The notes: generated by a model not told the origin, from the letters alone. A DNA stretch of 64,000 nt from Cellulomonas sp. PhB150 (GCF_003755175.1 NZ_RKHX01000003.1:310001-374000); one strand, 5' to 3'. Numbered from the stretch's first letter, positions 51,307 through 61,586 are shown. Numbers and translations: made by a program.

Positions 51307-51597
51307 TCAGGAGGGGGCCAGCAGGTCCTGGTAGTCCTCGTGGCGGGCGATCCAGCCCTTCACGTACGGGCACAGGGGCGCGACGGTGCGGTCGCCCTGC
51401 TCCCGGACCGCGTCCAGCGCGAAGCGGGTCAGGGCGCCGGCGACCCCCTGGCCCTCGAAGCGCTCGTCGACCTCGGTGTGGGTGAACGCCACCGTCGACC
51501 CGACGACGTCGTAGTAGGACACCCCCATCAGCTCCCCGGACTCGTCGCGCGCCTCGTAGCGCTGCTCGTCGGGCACATCCGTCACGTGAACCGTCAT
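51307..51597 (-). CDS. Small GNAT-type N-acetyltransferase (YjdJ-like)
   Basis: Compact GNAT protein of 96 residues. It opens with RYEARDESGELMGVSYYDVV, has the cofactor-binding segment ERFEGQGVAGALTRFALD, and ends in VAPLCPYVKGWIARHEDYQD. The PYVKxWIxxHxxY motif is the signature of this short, cofactor-minimal GNAT group. The target is unknown. The ATG at 51597 diverges from the MFS gene by 53 bp. It is of normal length for the subgroup. Confidence 0.9.
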   Translation of the reverse strand: MTVHVTDVPDEQRYEARDESGELMGVSYYDVVGSTVAFTHTEVDERFEGQGVAGALTRFALDAVREQGDRTVAPLCPYVKGWIARHEDYQDLLAPS

Positions 51598-51650
51598 GCG
51601 CCGATCATCCCCCGACCGGCCGGCCGCGCGCGGGGTGACAGACTGGGCGG

Positions 51651-52976
51651 GTGCTGGGGCCCTACGGAGATGTGCTGAAGCGGCCCGGAGCGCTCGCCTT
51701 CTCCGCGTCCGGCGCGCTCGCGCGGCTGCCGATGTCGATGGTGGGCATCGGGATCGTGCTCATGGTCTCCGCGATCTACGACTCCTACGGCCTGGCCGGC
51801 CGCGTCTCGGCCGTCTACGTCATCGCGCAGGCCGTGTGCTCGCCGCAGCTGTCGCGGCTGGTGGACCGGCACGGGCAGGCGCGGATCATGCGGCCCGCCG
51901 TGGCCGTGTCGGCCGCGGGGCTCGTCGGGCTGATCGTCGCCGCGATCGTCGAGGCCCCCGAGGCCGTCCTCTACGTGACGGCCGCGGTGACCGGTGCGGC
52001 GATCGGGTCCTTCGGGTCGCTGGTCCGCGCCCGCTGGTCGAACACGTTGAGCGACCCGCGCCAGCTGCACACCGCGTACGCCCTGGAGTCGGCGGTCGAC
52101 GAGCTGGTCTTCGTCGTCGGGCCCGTGGCCGCGACGCTGCTGGCCACCGGCGTCGAGCCGACCGCCGGCCTGATCGTCCCCCTCGTCGCGATGATCATCG
52201 GCGGGTACTGGTTCTGCGCGCTGCGGGCCACCGAGCCGCCCGTCGCCCCCAAGGACCAGCCCCGCCCGACCGGCTCGGTGCTGCGCACCCCGGCCATGCT
52301 CGTGCTGGTCCTGGTGTTCGTCGCGATGGGCTCGATCTTCGGCGCCAACGACGTCTCGACCGTCGCGTTCGCCGACGAGGCCGGCCAGAAGAACCTCGCC
52401 GGGCCGGTGCTCGCCGTGTTCGCCGCGGGCTCGCTCGTCTCCGGCCTGCTCTACGGCACGCGGCACTGGAAGCGCCCGCTGCACCAGCGGTTCGCGAACG
52501 GGATGATCGCGCTCGCCGTCGGCGTCTCGCTGTTCTTCCTCGTCGACTCGCTGTGGATGCTCGCCGCGGTCATGTTCGTCACCGGCTTCGCGATCGCGCC
52601 GACGCTCATCAACGGCAACGCGCTCGTGCAGCAGCTGGTCCCGCCGGAGCGGCTGACCGAGGGCCTGACCTGGGTCGGCACCGCGCTCGGCGTCGGCGTC
52701 TCGGTCGGCTCGTCCATCGCCGGCGCGCAGATCGACGAGAACGGGTCGCGCGCCGGGTTCCGGGTGGTCGTCGTCTCGGCGGTCGTCGCCGTCGTCGCGG
52801 TGCTCCTGTCCTACCGGACCCTGCGCGGCAAGCACACCGGGCACGTCCACGACCAGCTCGAGGACCAGTCCGTGTCCGCCTCCGCGGGCGCGTCGGTCTC
52901 GGCCGCCGAGCTCGCCGAGTGCGTCGAGTCAAATCGTTTCGATGACGACGGCCGGAGCGCTACCGTAGAGCGGTGA
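51651..52976 (+). CDS. MFS transporter
   Basis: Major facilitator protein of 441 residues with twelve helices and a charged C-terminal tail of about 35 residues. The loop between helices 2 and 3 is SRLVDRHGQARIMRP, the usual GxLxDRxGRR-like motif in modified form. It resembles drug or metabolite exporters of actinobacteria. The GTG at 51651 begins just before the first helix. Its stop overlaps the start of a phosphotransferase gene (GTGA), so the pair may act together on an antibiotic or metabolite; this is inference. Confidence 0.88.
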   Translation: MLGPYGDVLKRPGALAFSASGALARLPMSMVGIGIVLMVSAIYDSYGLAGRVSAVYVIAQAVCSPQLSRLVDRHGQARIMRPAVAVSAAGLVGLIVAAIVEAPEAVLYVTAAVTGAAIGSFGSLVRARWSNTLSDPRQLHTAYALESAVDELVFVVGPVAATLLATGVEPTAGLIVPLVAMIIGGYWFCALRATEPPVAPKDQPRPTGSVLRTPAMLVLVLVFVAMGSIFGANDVSTVAFADEAGQKNLAGPVLAVFAAGSLVSGLLYGTRHWKRPLHQRFANGMIALAVGVSLFFLVDSLWMLAAVMFVTGFAIAPTLINGNALVQQLVPPERLTEGLTWVGTALGVGVSVGSSIAGAQIDENGSRAGFRVVVVSAVVAVVAVLLSYRTLRGKHTGHVHDQLEDQSVSASAGASVSAAELAECVESNRFDDDGRSATVER

Positions 52977-53932
52977 CCAGCACCGATGCCCTGTCGCGGA
53001 TCGTCGCACCCCTGGGGACGCTGACGTCCGCGGAGCTGCTCACGGGCGGCATGTTCGCCACCACCCATCGGGTCACGCTGGAGGACGGGCGTCGGGTGAT
53101 CGTCAAGGCCGCGCCCGACGAGACCGACCGCCTGCTCACCTACGAGCACGACGTGCTACGCACCGAGGCGCTCGTCTACGCACTGGCCGACGGCCGCCCC
53201 GAGCTGCGCATGCCGACCCTGCTGCTCACGGACTTCAGCCGCACGCTGCTGCCCGCCGACGTGGTCGTCGTCAGCCACCTCGACGGCGTCCCGCTGAACG
53301 AGGCGGGGTTCGAGCCCGGCGACCCGCGGCTCATGCGCGTCGAGACCGAGCTCGGCGCGCACCTCGCGCGGCAGGGGACGGTCACCGGCCCGCGGTTCGG
53401 GTACCCGCACGGCCCCGGCCTGCTCGCGGACACGTGGCCGGAGGCCTTCGGGCTGATCGTCGAGGCGCTGCTGGCGGACGGACGGCGGTGGGGCACCGTC
53501 CTGCCCGACGACGAGATCCGCGCCGCCGTCGCCCGCCACGCCGACGCGCTCGCCGAGGTCACCACCCCGCGCCTGGTCCACACCGACCTGTGGCCCGGCA
53601 ACCTGTTCGTCGACCCTGCGTCGGGCGAGCTGCTCGGCGTCATCGACCCGGAGCGCGCGGTGTGGGGCGACCCGCTGTTCGACCTGGTCGGCTCCGACGC
53701 GATGTGGAACGGCACCTCCGCGCACCTGCTCGCGGGCTACGCCGCCGAGGCGGGCGAGCCGTGGGCGGTCGACGAGCCGGCCGCGGCGACCCGGCTGCTG
53801 CTCTACCGCGTGCAGCTCGCGCTCGTGATGCTCGTCGAGATCACCCCACGCGCCTACGAGGGCGACTGGCTCGACGAGTACGTGCCCCGGCTGCGGGCGA
53901 TCCTCGACCGGGCGCTGGCCGGCCTGGCCTGA
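52973..53932 (+). CDS. Aminoglycoside/choline-kinase-like phosphotransferase
   Basis: APH-superfamily protein of 319 residues. The N-lobe has a glycine-containing loop (LLTGGMFATTHRV) and the ATP lysine in VIVKAAP. The C-lobe has the catalytic loop LVHTDLWPGNLFVD with its aspartate and asparagine, and the metal motif GVIDPERAVWGDP. It resembles the fructosamine-kinase/APH group and cannot be assigned a substrate. It is translationally coupled to the MFS pump, an arrangement that could give self-protection, but also occurs in sugar salvage. Antibiotic resistance should not be assumed. Confidence 0.82.
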   Translation: MTSTDALSRIVAPLGTLTSAELLTGGMFATTHRVTLEDGRRVIVKAAPDETDRLLTYEHDVLRTEALVYALADGRPELRMPTLLLTDFSRTLLPADVVVVSHLDGVPLNEAGFEPGDPRLMRVETELGAHLARQGTVTGPRFGYPHGPGLLADTWPEAFGLIVEALLADGRRWGTVLPDDEIRAAVARHADALAEVTTPRLVHTDLWPGNLFVDPASGELLGVIDPERAVWGDPLFDLVGSDAMWNGTSAHLLAGYAAEAGEPWAVDEPAAATRLLLYRVQLALVMLVEITPRAYEGDWLDEYVPRLRAILDRALAGLA

Positions 53933-53971
53933 GCAGGTGCGGGACGCCGATCCCGCGCACACGATGGGGGG

Positions 53972-55780
53972 ATGGCCCATCGCACGATTGCCGACCAGCT
54001 CGTCGCCCAGATCGTCGCCGCGGGGGCGCGGCACGTCTACGGGATCGTCGGGGACAGCCTCAACCCCGTGGTCGACGCGGTGCGGAGGGCGGCGGACGAC
54101 GGCGTCGACATCGCCTGGGTGCACGTCCGCCACGAGGAGGCCGGCGCGTTCGCGGCCGCCGCCGAGGCGGAGCTGACCGGACGGCTCGCGGTGTGCGCGG
54201 GCTCGTGCGGGCCCGGCAACCTGCACCTCATCAACGGCCTGTACGACGCGCACCGCTCGCGGGTCCCCGTCCTGGCGATCGCGAGCCACATCCCGAGCGC
54301 GCAGATCGGCACGCAGTTCTTCCAGGAGACCCACCCCGACCGGCTGTTCCTCGAGTGCTCGGCGTACAGCGAGATGATCACGTCGGCAGCGCAGGCGCCT
54401 CGTGTCATCCGCTCGGCCATCCACCACGCGTACGGGGCACCGGGCGTCGCGGTCCTCACGCTGCCGGGTGACGTCGCGGAGCTGGAGGCGGCCGACGACG
54501 GCATCGACGTGCTGACCCCGGCGCCTGCCCCTCGGGTGGTCCCGGCCGACGAGTCCGTCCGGGCGCTGGCCGCCGCGATCGACGCCGCGGACCGCGTGAC
54601 CATCTTCGCCGGGGCCGGCGTGCGCGGCTCGCGCGACGAGGTGCTCGCGCTGGCCGAGAAGCTCGCGGCCCCGATCGGCCACTCGCTGCGCGGCAAGGAG
54701 GTCATCCAGTACGACAACCCGTTCGACGTCGGGATGACCGGCCTGCTCGGCTACGGCGCGTGCGCGGCGGCGCTGGAGGGCGCCGACCTGATCCTGCTGC
54801 TCGGCACCGACTTCCCGTACCCGGAGTTCCTGCCCGACGTGCCGACCGCGCAGGTCGACATCGAGCCGACGAGGTTGGGCCGCCGGACGCGCAACGACCT
54901 CGCCGTGCTCGGCGACGTGGGCGAGACCCTCCGCGCGGTGCTCCCCCTGGTCCGGGCCCGGGACGACCGGCGCTTCCTCGAGAAGATGCTCTCCCGGCAG
55001 GACAAGGCGATGTCCGGTGTCGTCGGCGCGTACACGAAGGACGCCGAGGACCTCACCCCGATCCATCCCGAGCTGGCGGCCTCGATCCTCGACGAGGAGG
55101 CGCCCGAGGACGCGGTGTTCGCGGTCGACACCGGCATGGGCAACGTGTGGGCGGCGCGCTACATCACGCCCAACGGCCGGCGCCGGGTGATCGGCTCGTT
55201 CCTGCACGGCTCGATGGCCAACGCGCTCCCGCACGCGATCGGTGCGGCGCTGGCGCAGCCGTCGTCGACCTCGTCGGGCGACCCTGCCGGACCGGGCGGC
55301 ACGGGGGACGAGGCGGCCCGGCCGCGCGCCGTCGTCGCGATCGCCGGAGACGGCGGCCTGTCGATGCTGCTCGGCGAGCTCATCACGCTGCGGGCGCTCG
55401 ACCTGCCGGTCAAGGTGATCGTCTTCGACAACGCGTCGCTCGCGATGGTCCGCCTGGAGATGCTCGTCGCGGGCGTGCCGTCCTACGCGACCGACTCCCC
55501 GGCCGTCGACTACGCGGCGATCGCCGCCGCCGTCGGCATCCCGTCGGTCCGCGTCGAGGACCCGCGCCAGATCCGGTCCGCCCTGCGCGAGGCCTTCTCG
55601 CACGACGGCCCGGCCCTCGTCGACCTGGTCACCGACCCGCGCGCCCTGTCCCTGCCGCCCAAGATCACGCGCGCGCAGGTCTCCGGCTTCACGCGCGCGA
55701 TGGCCAAGCAGGTGATCGGGGGCGGCGTGGCGGACGTGGTCGCGATGGCCCGCTCCAACATCCGCAACGTCCCCCGCTGA
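53972..55780 (+). CDS. Thiamine-diphosphate-dependent pyruvate oxidase/dehydrogenase, PoxB-like
   Basis: Enzyme of 602 residues of the PoxB group, which oxidatively decarboxylates pyruvate to acetate, passing electrons to quinone. The N-terminal ThDP domain has YGIVGDSLNPVVDAV and the catalytic glutamate in VRHEEAGAFAAAAEA. The central domain binds flavin. The C-terminal ThDP-binding motif is VAIAGDGGLSMLLGEL through VIVFDNASLAMV. A Gly/Pro/Ser-rich insert of about 20 residues (near 430-450) precedes that motif. The ATG at 53972 has a GGGGGG ribosome region. A long hairpin follows. It stands 40 bp after the phosphotransferase. Confidence 0.92.
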   Translation: MAHRTIADQLVAQIVAAGARHVYGIVGDSLNPVVDAVRRAADDGVDIAWVHVRHEEAGAFAAAAEAELTGRLAVCAGSCGPGNLHLINGLYDAHRSRVPVLAIASHIPSAQIGTQFFQETHPDRLFLECSAYSEMITSAAQAPRVIRSAIHHAYGAPGVAVLTLPGDVAELEAADDGIDVLTPAPAPRVVPADESVRALAAAIDAADRVTIFAGAGVRGSRDEVLALAEKLAAPIGHSLRGKEVIQYDNPFDVGMTGLLGYGACAAALEGADLILLLGTDFPYPEFLPDVPTAQVDIEPTRLGRRTRNDLAVLGDVGETLRAVLPLVRARDDRRFLEKMLSRQDKAMSGVVGAYTKDAEDLTPIHPELAASILDEEAPEDAVFAVDTGMGNVWAARYITPNGRRRVIGSFLHGSMANALPHAIGAALAQPSSTSSGDPAGPGGTGDEAARPRAVVAIAGDGGLSMLLGELITLRALDLPVKVIVFDNASLAMVRLEMLVAGVPSYATDSPAVDYAAIAAAVGIPSVRVEDPRQIRSALREAFSHDGPALVDLVTDPRALSLPPKITRAQVSGFTRAMAKQVIGGGVADVVAMARSNIRNVPR

Positions 55781-55827
55781 CCCGCCTGGGGTCGTCTCCG
55801 GCGAGGAGCAGAGTCCGGGCCGGCCCA

Positions 55828-55893
55828 CGTCTCGCCGGTTCGGCATCGTCTCGTCGGTTCCGATCGGCGAGACGATGCCGAATCGGCGAGACG
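55828..55893. repeat. 30-bp near-perfect hairpin built from GGCGAGACG units
   Basis: Part of the 329-bp gap between poxB and the xylanase gene. The left arm (55828-55857) and right arm (55864-55893) differ at three positions, all compatible with G-U pairing in RNA, around a 6-nt loop. The sequence contains four GGCGAGACG-type units, two on each strand. It could terminate the poxB transcript, but stem length and internal repetition are unusual. The rest of the gap holds the xylanase promoter region. Confidence 0.8.
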
Positions 55894-55950
55894 ATCGGCC
55901 AGCAGCGCCCGGCGATCGATCAGCCGGCCACGCGCGGCAATCGGCGGTGC

Positions 55951-55960
55951 GAATCGTTTC
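55951..55960. promoter_or_regulatory. Possible LacI-type operator upstream of the xylanase gene
   Basis: GAATCGTTTC is a pseudo-palindrome with a central CG, matching its complement at eight of ten positions, 150 bp upstream of the xylanase start. The surrounding stretch to about 55980 is less GC-rich than the rest and probably includes the promoter. The assignment is tentative. Confidence 0.35.
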
Positions 55961-56004
55961 AGGCTTCGACATCGTTATCGGATCCCTGCCACGGTGGGCC
56001 GTAA

Positions 56005-57549
<1,545 letters not shown>

Positions 57550-57555
57550 CCCGGC

Positions 57556-57590
57556 GACCGGTCCGCGGCCAGGGGGGTCGCGGACCGGTC
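57556..57590 (+). terminator. Terminator after the xylanase gene
   Basis: GACCGGTCCGCG and CGCGGACCGGTC form a perfect 12-bp stem with an 11-nt loop, 6 bp after the xylanase stop. It overlaps the last codon of the convergent M15 peptidase gene and may stop transcription from both sides. Confidence 0.8.
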
Positions 57591-58179
57591 ACCAGCCCGA
57601 CGAGGAGTCCGGGTGCATCGGCGCGCACTCGTCGCGGTCGCCGGGCAGCTTCTCGAAGTGCCACACCTCGTTCGCGTAGGTCCGGCACAGCCCGTAGGCG
57701 AGCCCGTGCTCCCCGAGCCAGAGCGCGCCGGAGGTCGGGCCGACGTCGAGCGCCAACCCCTTGACGTGCGCCGACGAGCGCGCGGGCAGCACCCAGCGGT
57801 GCGCCTCGGCCTTCGAGCCGTACTTCTTCTCCGCGGCCTCGACCAGCGCACGCTGCTCCTTGGCGGTGCGCCGGCCCGACGTGAGCGTGAGGACCACCCC
57901 GTCGTCGGCCGCCGCGGCCTGCGCCGCGGTGAACCGGCGGGCCAGCTCGTCGTCGACGCCCGCGAGCGCGGGGTCCTCGTCCAGGACGGGTGCGGCCGTC
58001 GGGGACTGCGCGGAGGCGGCATCCGTCGCGTCGGCCAGGTGCAGCCCGACGAGCGTCGCCGCGAGCAGCACGACGGTGAGCACGATCGCCGACCGGCGTC
58101 GGCGGCGGACCGCCCGTTCGGGCCGGCCATGGATGTAGGTCGTCACCACCCCAGGCTCGTCGACCGCGGCTCGCGGCAC
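57589..58179 (-). CDS. M15-family D-alanyl-D-alanine carboxypeptidase-like protein
   Basis: Cell-wall peptidase of 196 residues. An N-terminal basic stretch and one membrane helix (about 28-50) act as signal or anchor. The VanY-like catalytic part has LTLTSGRRTAKEQ, the zinc ligands in SAHVKGLALDVGP (His and Asp), and the last histidine in NEVWHFEKLPG. It would trim peptidoglycan stem peptides outside the membrane. The GTG at 58179 follows GGAGG. The four arginines before the helix are a strong inside-positive signal. It lies 42 bp downstream of the MFS gene on the same strand. Confidence 0.9.
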   Translation of the reverse strand: MPRAAVDEPGVVTTYIHGRPERAVRRRRRSAIVLTVVLLAATLVGLHLADATDAASAQSPTAAPVLDEDPALAGVDDELARRFTAAQAAAADDGVVLTLTSGRRTAKEQRALVEAAEKKYGSKAEAHRWVLPARSSAHVKGLALDVGPTSGALWLGEHGLAYGLCRTYANEVWHFEKLPGDRDECAPMHPDSSSGW

Positions 58180-58221
58180 ATCAGCCTCCGGGATCGACCC
58201 CGTCCACCCGTGGGTGGGTCT

Positions 58222-59505
58222 TCAGGCGACCGGGTTCCGCCCGTCGTAGTCCCAGAAGGAGCGCTGCCAGCGCACCAGCAGCCAGAGCAGCACCACGCAC
58301 AGCGACCCGCCGATGACGACCGCCCACGCCTCGCCGACCCACTCCGACATCGACCCGATCCACAGGTCGCCCAGGCGCGGACCGCCCGCGACGACGACGA
58401 TGAACACGCCCTGCAGCCGGCCGCGCATGTCGTCGGGCGTGGCGGTCTGCAGGATGGTCTGGCGGAAGATCGCGCTGATCTCGTCGGCCCCGCCGGCCGC
58501 GACCAGGGTGCAGCACGCGATCGCGAGCGCGGCCCACAGCACGTGGTCCGGCTTGTCCCGCCCGACGGCCACGAGCACGAGCCCGAACGCGACGATCGAC
58601 AGCCCCCACCCGGTGATCGCGAACGTGATGACGCGCGCCTGCCACCGCACGCGCGCCAGCCCGCCGGAGAACGTGCCGGACAGCACGGCCCCGACCGCGA
58701 GCGCCGCCGTGAGGATGCCGGTCGTCGTCGCGCCGCCGCCCAGGTACCAGATGCCGACGGCCGGGAACACGACGCGCGGCATCGCCACGACCATCGCGAT
58801 CAGGTCCACGGCGAACGTCATGCGCACGTTCTTCTGCGTGCCGAGGTACTTCAGGCCGTCGACGATCGACCCGATCCCGACTCGCGCGCGGCGGGTCGAG
58901 GAGGCCTCGGGCAGCACCGGCGGCAGGCGGAACACCGCCGCGAGCGCGAAGGTGAACAGCACGAAGTCGACCGTGTACGCCAGGCCGTAGTCGAACGCGG
59001 CGACCAGCGCGGCGCCGATCAGCGGGCCCACGGTCAGCGCCGTCTGGAAGCCGATCGCCTGCAGCGCGTTGGCGGCCGGCATGAGCCGCGGCTCGAGCAA
59101 CCGGGGGATGATCGCGCTGCGGGCCGGCGCGTTCACCGCGTTGGCCCCGGACTGCACGGCCACCAGGGCGAACAGCAGCCCGACGTGCTCGTTGTCCGCC
59201 CAGCCCTGGATCGCCAGCACGAGGATCACGGCCCAGCTGACCAGCGACGCGTAGAGCGCGACCTTGCGGCGGTCGTAGTGGTCGACGATCGCGCCGCCGT
59301 ACAGCCCGAAGATGATCAGCGGGACCAGCGCGAACAGGCCCAGGATGCCGACGGTGAACGTCGAGCCGGTGATGTCGTAGACCTGCAGACCGACCGCGAC
59401 GACCGTGAGCTGGGTGCCGAGGTTCGAGATCGACAGACCGAACCAGAGGCGCCGGAAGGCGGGACTGATGCGGAGCGGCGTCGTGTCGACGACGAGGGAT
59501 GGCAC
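58222..59505 (-). CDS. MFS transporter, EntS-like
   Basis: Major facilitator exporter of 427 residues with about twelve helices, resembling the enterobactin exporter EntS/MFS_3 group. Motifs include RLWFGLSISNLGTQLTVVAV at the N-terminus and YGGAIVDHYDRRKVAL in the first cytoplasmic loop, followed by a long cytoplasmic loop near RARVGIGSIVDGLKYL. The GTG at 59505 begins 14 residues before the first helix. There is no siderophore gene nearby, so the substrate is unknown. Its promoter lies in the gap that holds the second long palindrome. Confidence 0.88.
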   Translation of the reverse strand: MPSLVVDTTPLRISPAFRRLWFGLSISNLGTQLTVVAVGLQVYDITGSTFTVGILGLFALVPLIIFGLYGGAIVDHYDRRKVALYASLVSWAVILVLAIQGWADNEHVGLLFALVAVQSGANAVNAPARSAIIPRLLEPRLMPAANALQAIGFQTALTVGPLIGAALVAAFDYGLAYTVDFVLFTFALAAVFRLPPVLPEASSTRRARVGIGSIVDGLKYLGTQKNVRMTFAVDLIAMVVAMPRVVFPAVGIWYLGGGATTTGILTAALAVGAVLSGTFSGGLARVRWQARVITFAITGWGLSIVAFGLVLVAVGRDKPDHVLWAALAIACCTLVAAGGADEISAIFRQTILQTATPDDMRGRLQGVFIVVVAGGPRLGDLWIGSMSEWVGEAWAVVIGGSLCVVLLWLLVRWQRSFWDYDGRNPVA

Positions 59506-59565
59506 CGCGCGAGTTTAGTTGCCCTTGCTCACGACTTCCGCCGCGGTCGGCCAGATCCCCGACGC

Positions 59566-59649
59566 ATCCCGCCCCTCTTGTGACGGGAGTGCACCGGTGA
59601 GACCGGAACGGGCCCCAGGAGGCGACTCGTGCCACAAGTGGGGCGGGAT
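59566..59649. repeat. Long palindromic intergenic element, family A copy 2
   Basis: ATCCCGCCCCTCTTGTG (59566-59582) pairs with CACAAGTGGGGCGGGAT (59633-59649) with one mismatch in 17 bp. The inward right-arm reading, CTTGTGGCACGAGTCGCC, matches that of 4478-4556 at CTTGTG-n-C-n-CGAGT and again at CTCCT. It lies between divergent genes (MFS and gluconokinase), so it cannot be a shared terminator. It may be an operator, an RNA element or a dispersed repeat. Confidence 0.75.
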
Positions 59650-59666
59650 CTGTCAGGGTGGCGGGC

Positions 59667-60155
59667 GTGAGCGAGCACGTGGTGGTCATGGGGGTGTCCG
59701 GGACGGGCAAGACGACGGTCGGCCGGCTGATCGCCGAGCGGCTGGGCGCGACGTTCATCGAGGGCGACGACCTGCACCCCGCGGCGAACGTCGAGTCGAT
59801 GCGCGCAGGCATCCCGCTGACCGACGCGCAGCGCGCCCCGTGGCTGGCATTGATCCGCGACGCGATGGACGCCGCCGGCGGCGACACGGTCGTGGCCTGC
59901 TCGGCCCTGCGCCGGGCCTACCGGGACGTGCTGCGCGGGGCGCACGGCCGCGTCCGGTTCGTGCACCTGGTCGTCCCGCCCGACGAGCTCACCCGCCGCC
60001 TCGAGGCCCGCGCCGGCCACTTCATGCCCGCGACGCTCCTGGCCTCGCAGCTCGCGACCCTCGAGGACCTGGAGCCCGACGAGGACGGCGTCGACGTCCT
60101 CGTCGCCGGGACCCCCGAGGCCGTGACGGACGAGGCGCTCACAGCGCGCGCATAG
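59667..60155 (+). CDS. gntK: Gluconokinase
   Basis: P-loop kinase of 162 residues that phosphorylates gluconate to 6-phosphogluconate. The Walker A motif is GVSGTGKT (residues 9-16). Substrate-binding motifs are FIEGDDLHPAANVESMRAG, ALRRAYRDVLR and RAGHFMPATLLASQLATLE, all standard for thermosensitive GntK-type gluconokinases. The GTG at 59667 is preferred over the one at 59658 because AGGG lies eight bases upstream. No gluconate permease is adjacent. The gene stands alone before an APC permease. Confidence 0.95.
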   Translation: MSEHVVVMGVSGTGKTTVGRLIAERLGATFIEGDDLHPAANVESMRAGIPLTDAQRAPWLALIRDAMDAAGGDTVVACSALRRAYRDVLRGAHGRVRFVHLVVPPDELTRRLEARAGHFMPATLLASQLATLEDLEPDEDGVDVLVAGTPEAVTDEALTARA

Positions 60156-60213
60156 TCCCCACCCAGGCCAGACTGGCCCGAACCAGCACGCCGGGTCCGT
60201 CCAGGAGGTGCAC

Positions 60214-61578
60214 GTGAGCGCCGATGCCGACACCGCCAACCCCACCCTGCGCCGGGCCATCGGCCGCAAGGTGCTCCTGCTCTTCGTCGTCGGGGACATC
60301 CTCGGCGCGGGCATCTATGCGCTGACCGGGAAGGTCGCCGGCGAGGTCGGCGGCGCGATCTGGATCCCGTTCCTGTGCGCGTTCGTGCTGGCCACGCTCA
60401 CGGCGGCAGCGTACGCGGAGCTCGTCGGCCGCTACCCGCAGGCCGCGGGGGCCGCCCTCTACGCGCAGCGAGCGTTCGAGCGACCCTTCGTCACGTTCCT
60501 CGTCGCCTTCGCGGTGCTGATGTCGGGCATCACCAGCGCGGGCGCGGCGGCACGGGCGTTCGGCGGCGACTACCTCGCCGAGTTCATCACCGTGCCGACG
60601 CTGATCGCCGCCTGGTTCTTCCTGCTGGTCATCACCGCGATCAACGTCATCGGCATCTCGGAGTCGGTGAAGGTCAACGTGGTGCTGACGATCGTCGAGG
60701 CGTCCGGCCTGATCGTGATCCTCGCGATCGGCGTGGTCGCGCTCGTCCAGGGCGACGGCGACCCGTCGCGGGCCATGGAGATCACGACCGAGGGCACGCC
60801 GTGGATCGCCATCCTGGGCGCCACCGGGCTGGCCTTCTACGCGCTGCTCGGCTTCGAGGACTCGGTCAACCTCGCCGAGGAGACCCAGCACCCGCGCCGC
60901 GACTTCCCGCGCGCCCTCTTCGGGGGCCTGATCATCGCCGGCCTGATCTACCTGGGCGTGGCCTTCACCTCGACGATGCTCGTCGACACCGAGACCCTCG
61001 CCGGCTCGACCGGACCGCTGCTCGAAGTGGTCAAGGTCGCCGGGCTGACGTTCCCGCCCAAGCTGTTCGCGCTCATCGCCCTGCTGGCCGTCACGAACAC
61101 CGCGCTGATCAACATGATCATGGCGTCGCGGCTCGTCTACGGGATGAGCAACGAGGGCATCGTGCCGAAGATCTTCTCGCGCGTGCACGCGGGCCGCCAG
61201 ACGCCGTACGTCGCGATCGCGTTCACGGTGCTGATCGCGATGACGCTCGTCGCGACCGGCGACCTGGCCGGGCTCGCGGACACCACGGTGCTGCTCCTGC
61301 TGCTGGTGTTCGCGACCGTGAACGTCTCCGTGCTGGTGCTGCGCCGCAGCGCCGACGAGGACGACGAGGCGGCCGAGAAGGTCGAGGGCGACGACGCGAA
61401 ACCGTTCCGCGCGCCCACATGGGCGCCGGTCCTCGGCGCGATCGTGTCGCTCGTCCTCGCGTCGCCGCTGACCGGGCGCGAGGGCTCGGTCTACCTGCGC
61501 GCCGGGATCCTGCTCGCGATCGGCGTCGTCCTCTACCTCGTCAACCGCTGGGCGGTCGGCCGGGCCGAGCGAGCCTGA
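60214..61578 (+). CDS. APC-superfamily amino-acid/polyamine permease
   Basis: Membrane permease of 454 residues with twelve or so helices. It opens VLLLFVVGDILGAGIYALTG, the unwound helix 1 with the GxG motif that binds the substrate. Other conserved parts are FYALLGFEDSVNLAEE in helix 6 and LIALLAVTNTALINMIMASR in helix 8. A charged loop (RSADEDDEAAEKVEGDD) precedes the last helices. The GTG at 60214 has AGGAGG five bases upstream and is preferred to a GTG six bases earlier. The substrate is a likely amino acid; specificity is unknown. Confidence 0.9.
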   Translation: MSADADTANPTLRRAIGRKVLLLFVVGDILGAGIYALTGKVAGEVGGAIWIPFLCAFVLATLTAAAYAELVGRYPQAAGAALYAQRAFERPFVTFLVAFAVLMSGITSAGAAARAFGGDYLAEFITVPTLIAAWFFLLVITAINVIGISESVKVNVVLTIVEASGLIVILAIGVVALVQGDGDPSRAMEITTEGTPWIAILGATGLAFYALLGFEDSVNLAEETQHPRRDFPRALFGGLIIAGLIYLGVAFTSTMLVDTETLAGSTGPLLEVVKVAGLTFPPKLFALIALLAVTNTALINMIMASRLVYGMSNEGIVPKIFSRVHAGRQTPYVAIAFTVLIAMTLVATGDLAGLADTTVLLLLLVFATVNVSVLVLRRSADEDDEAAEKVEGDDAKPFRAPTWAPVLGAIVSLVLASPLTGREGSVYLRAGILLAIGVVLYLVNRWAVGRAERA

Positions 61579-61586
61579 CCCGACCC

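Noticed and set aside
52931-52949. AAATCGTTTC, similar to the xylanase-side GAATCGTTTC site
   Set aside because: It lies inside the end of the MFS coding region, only the outer four bases are palindromic, and no promoter follows that needs it.
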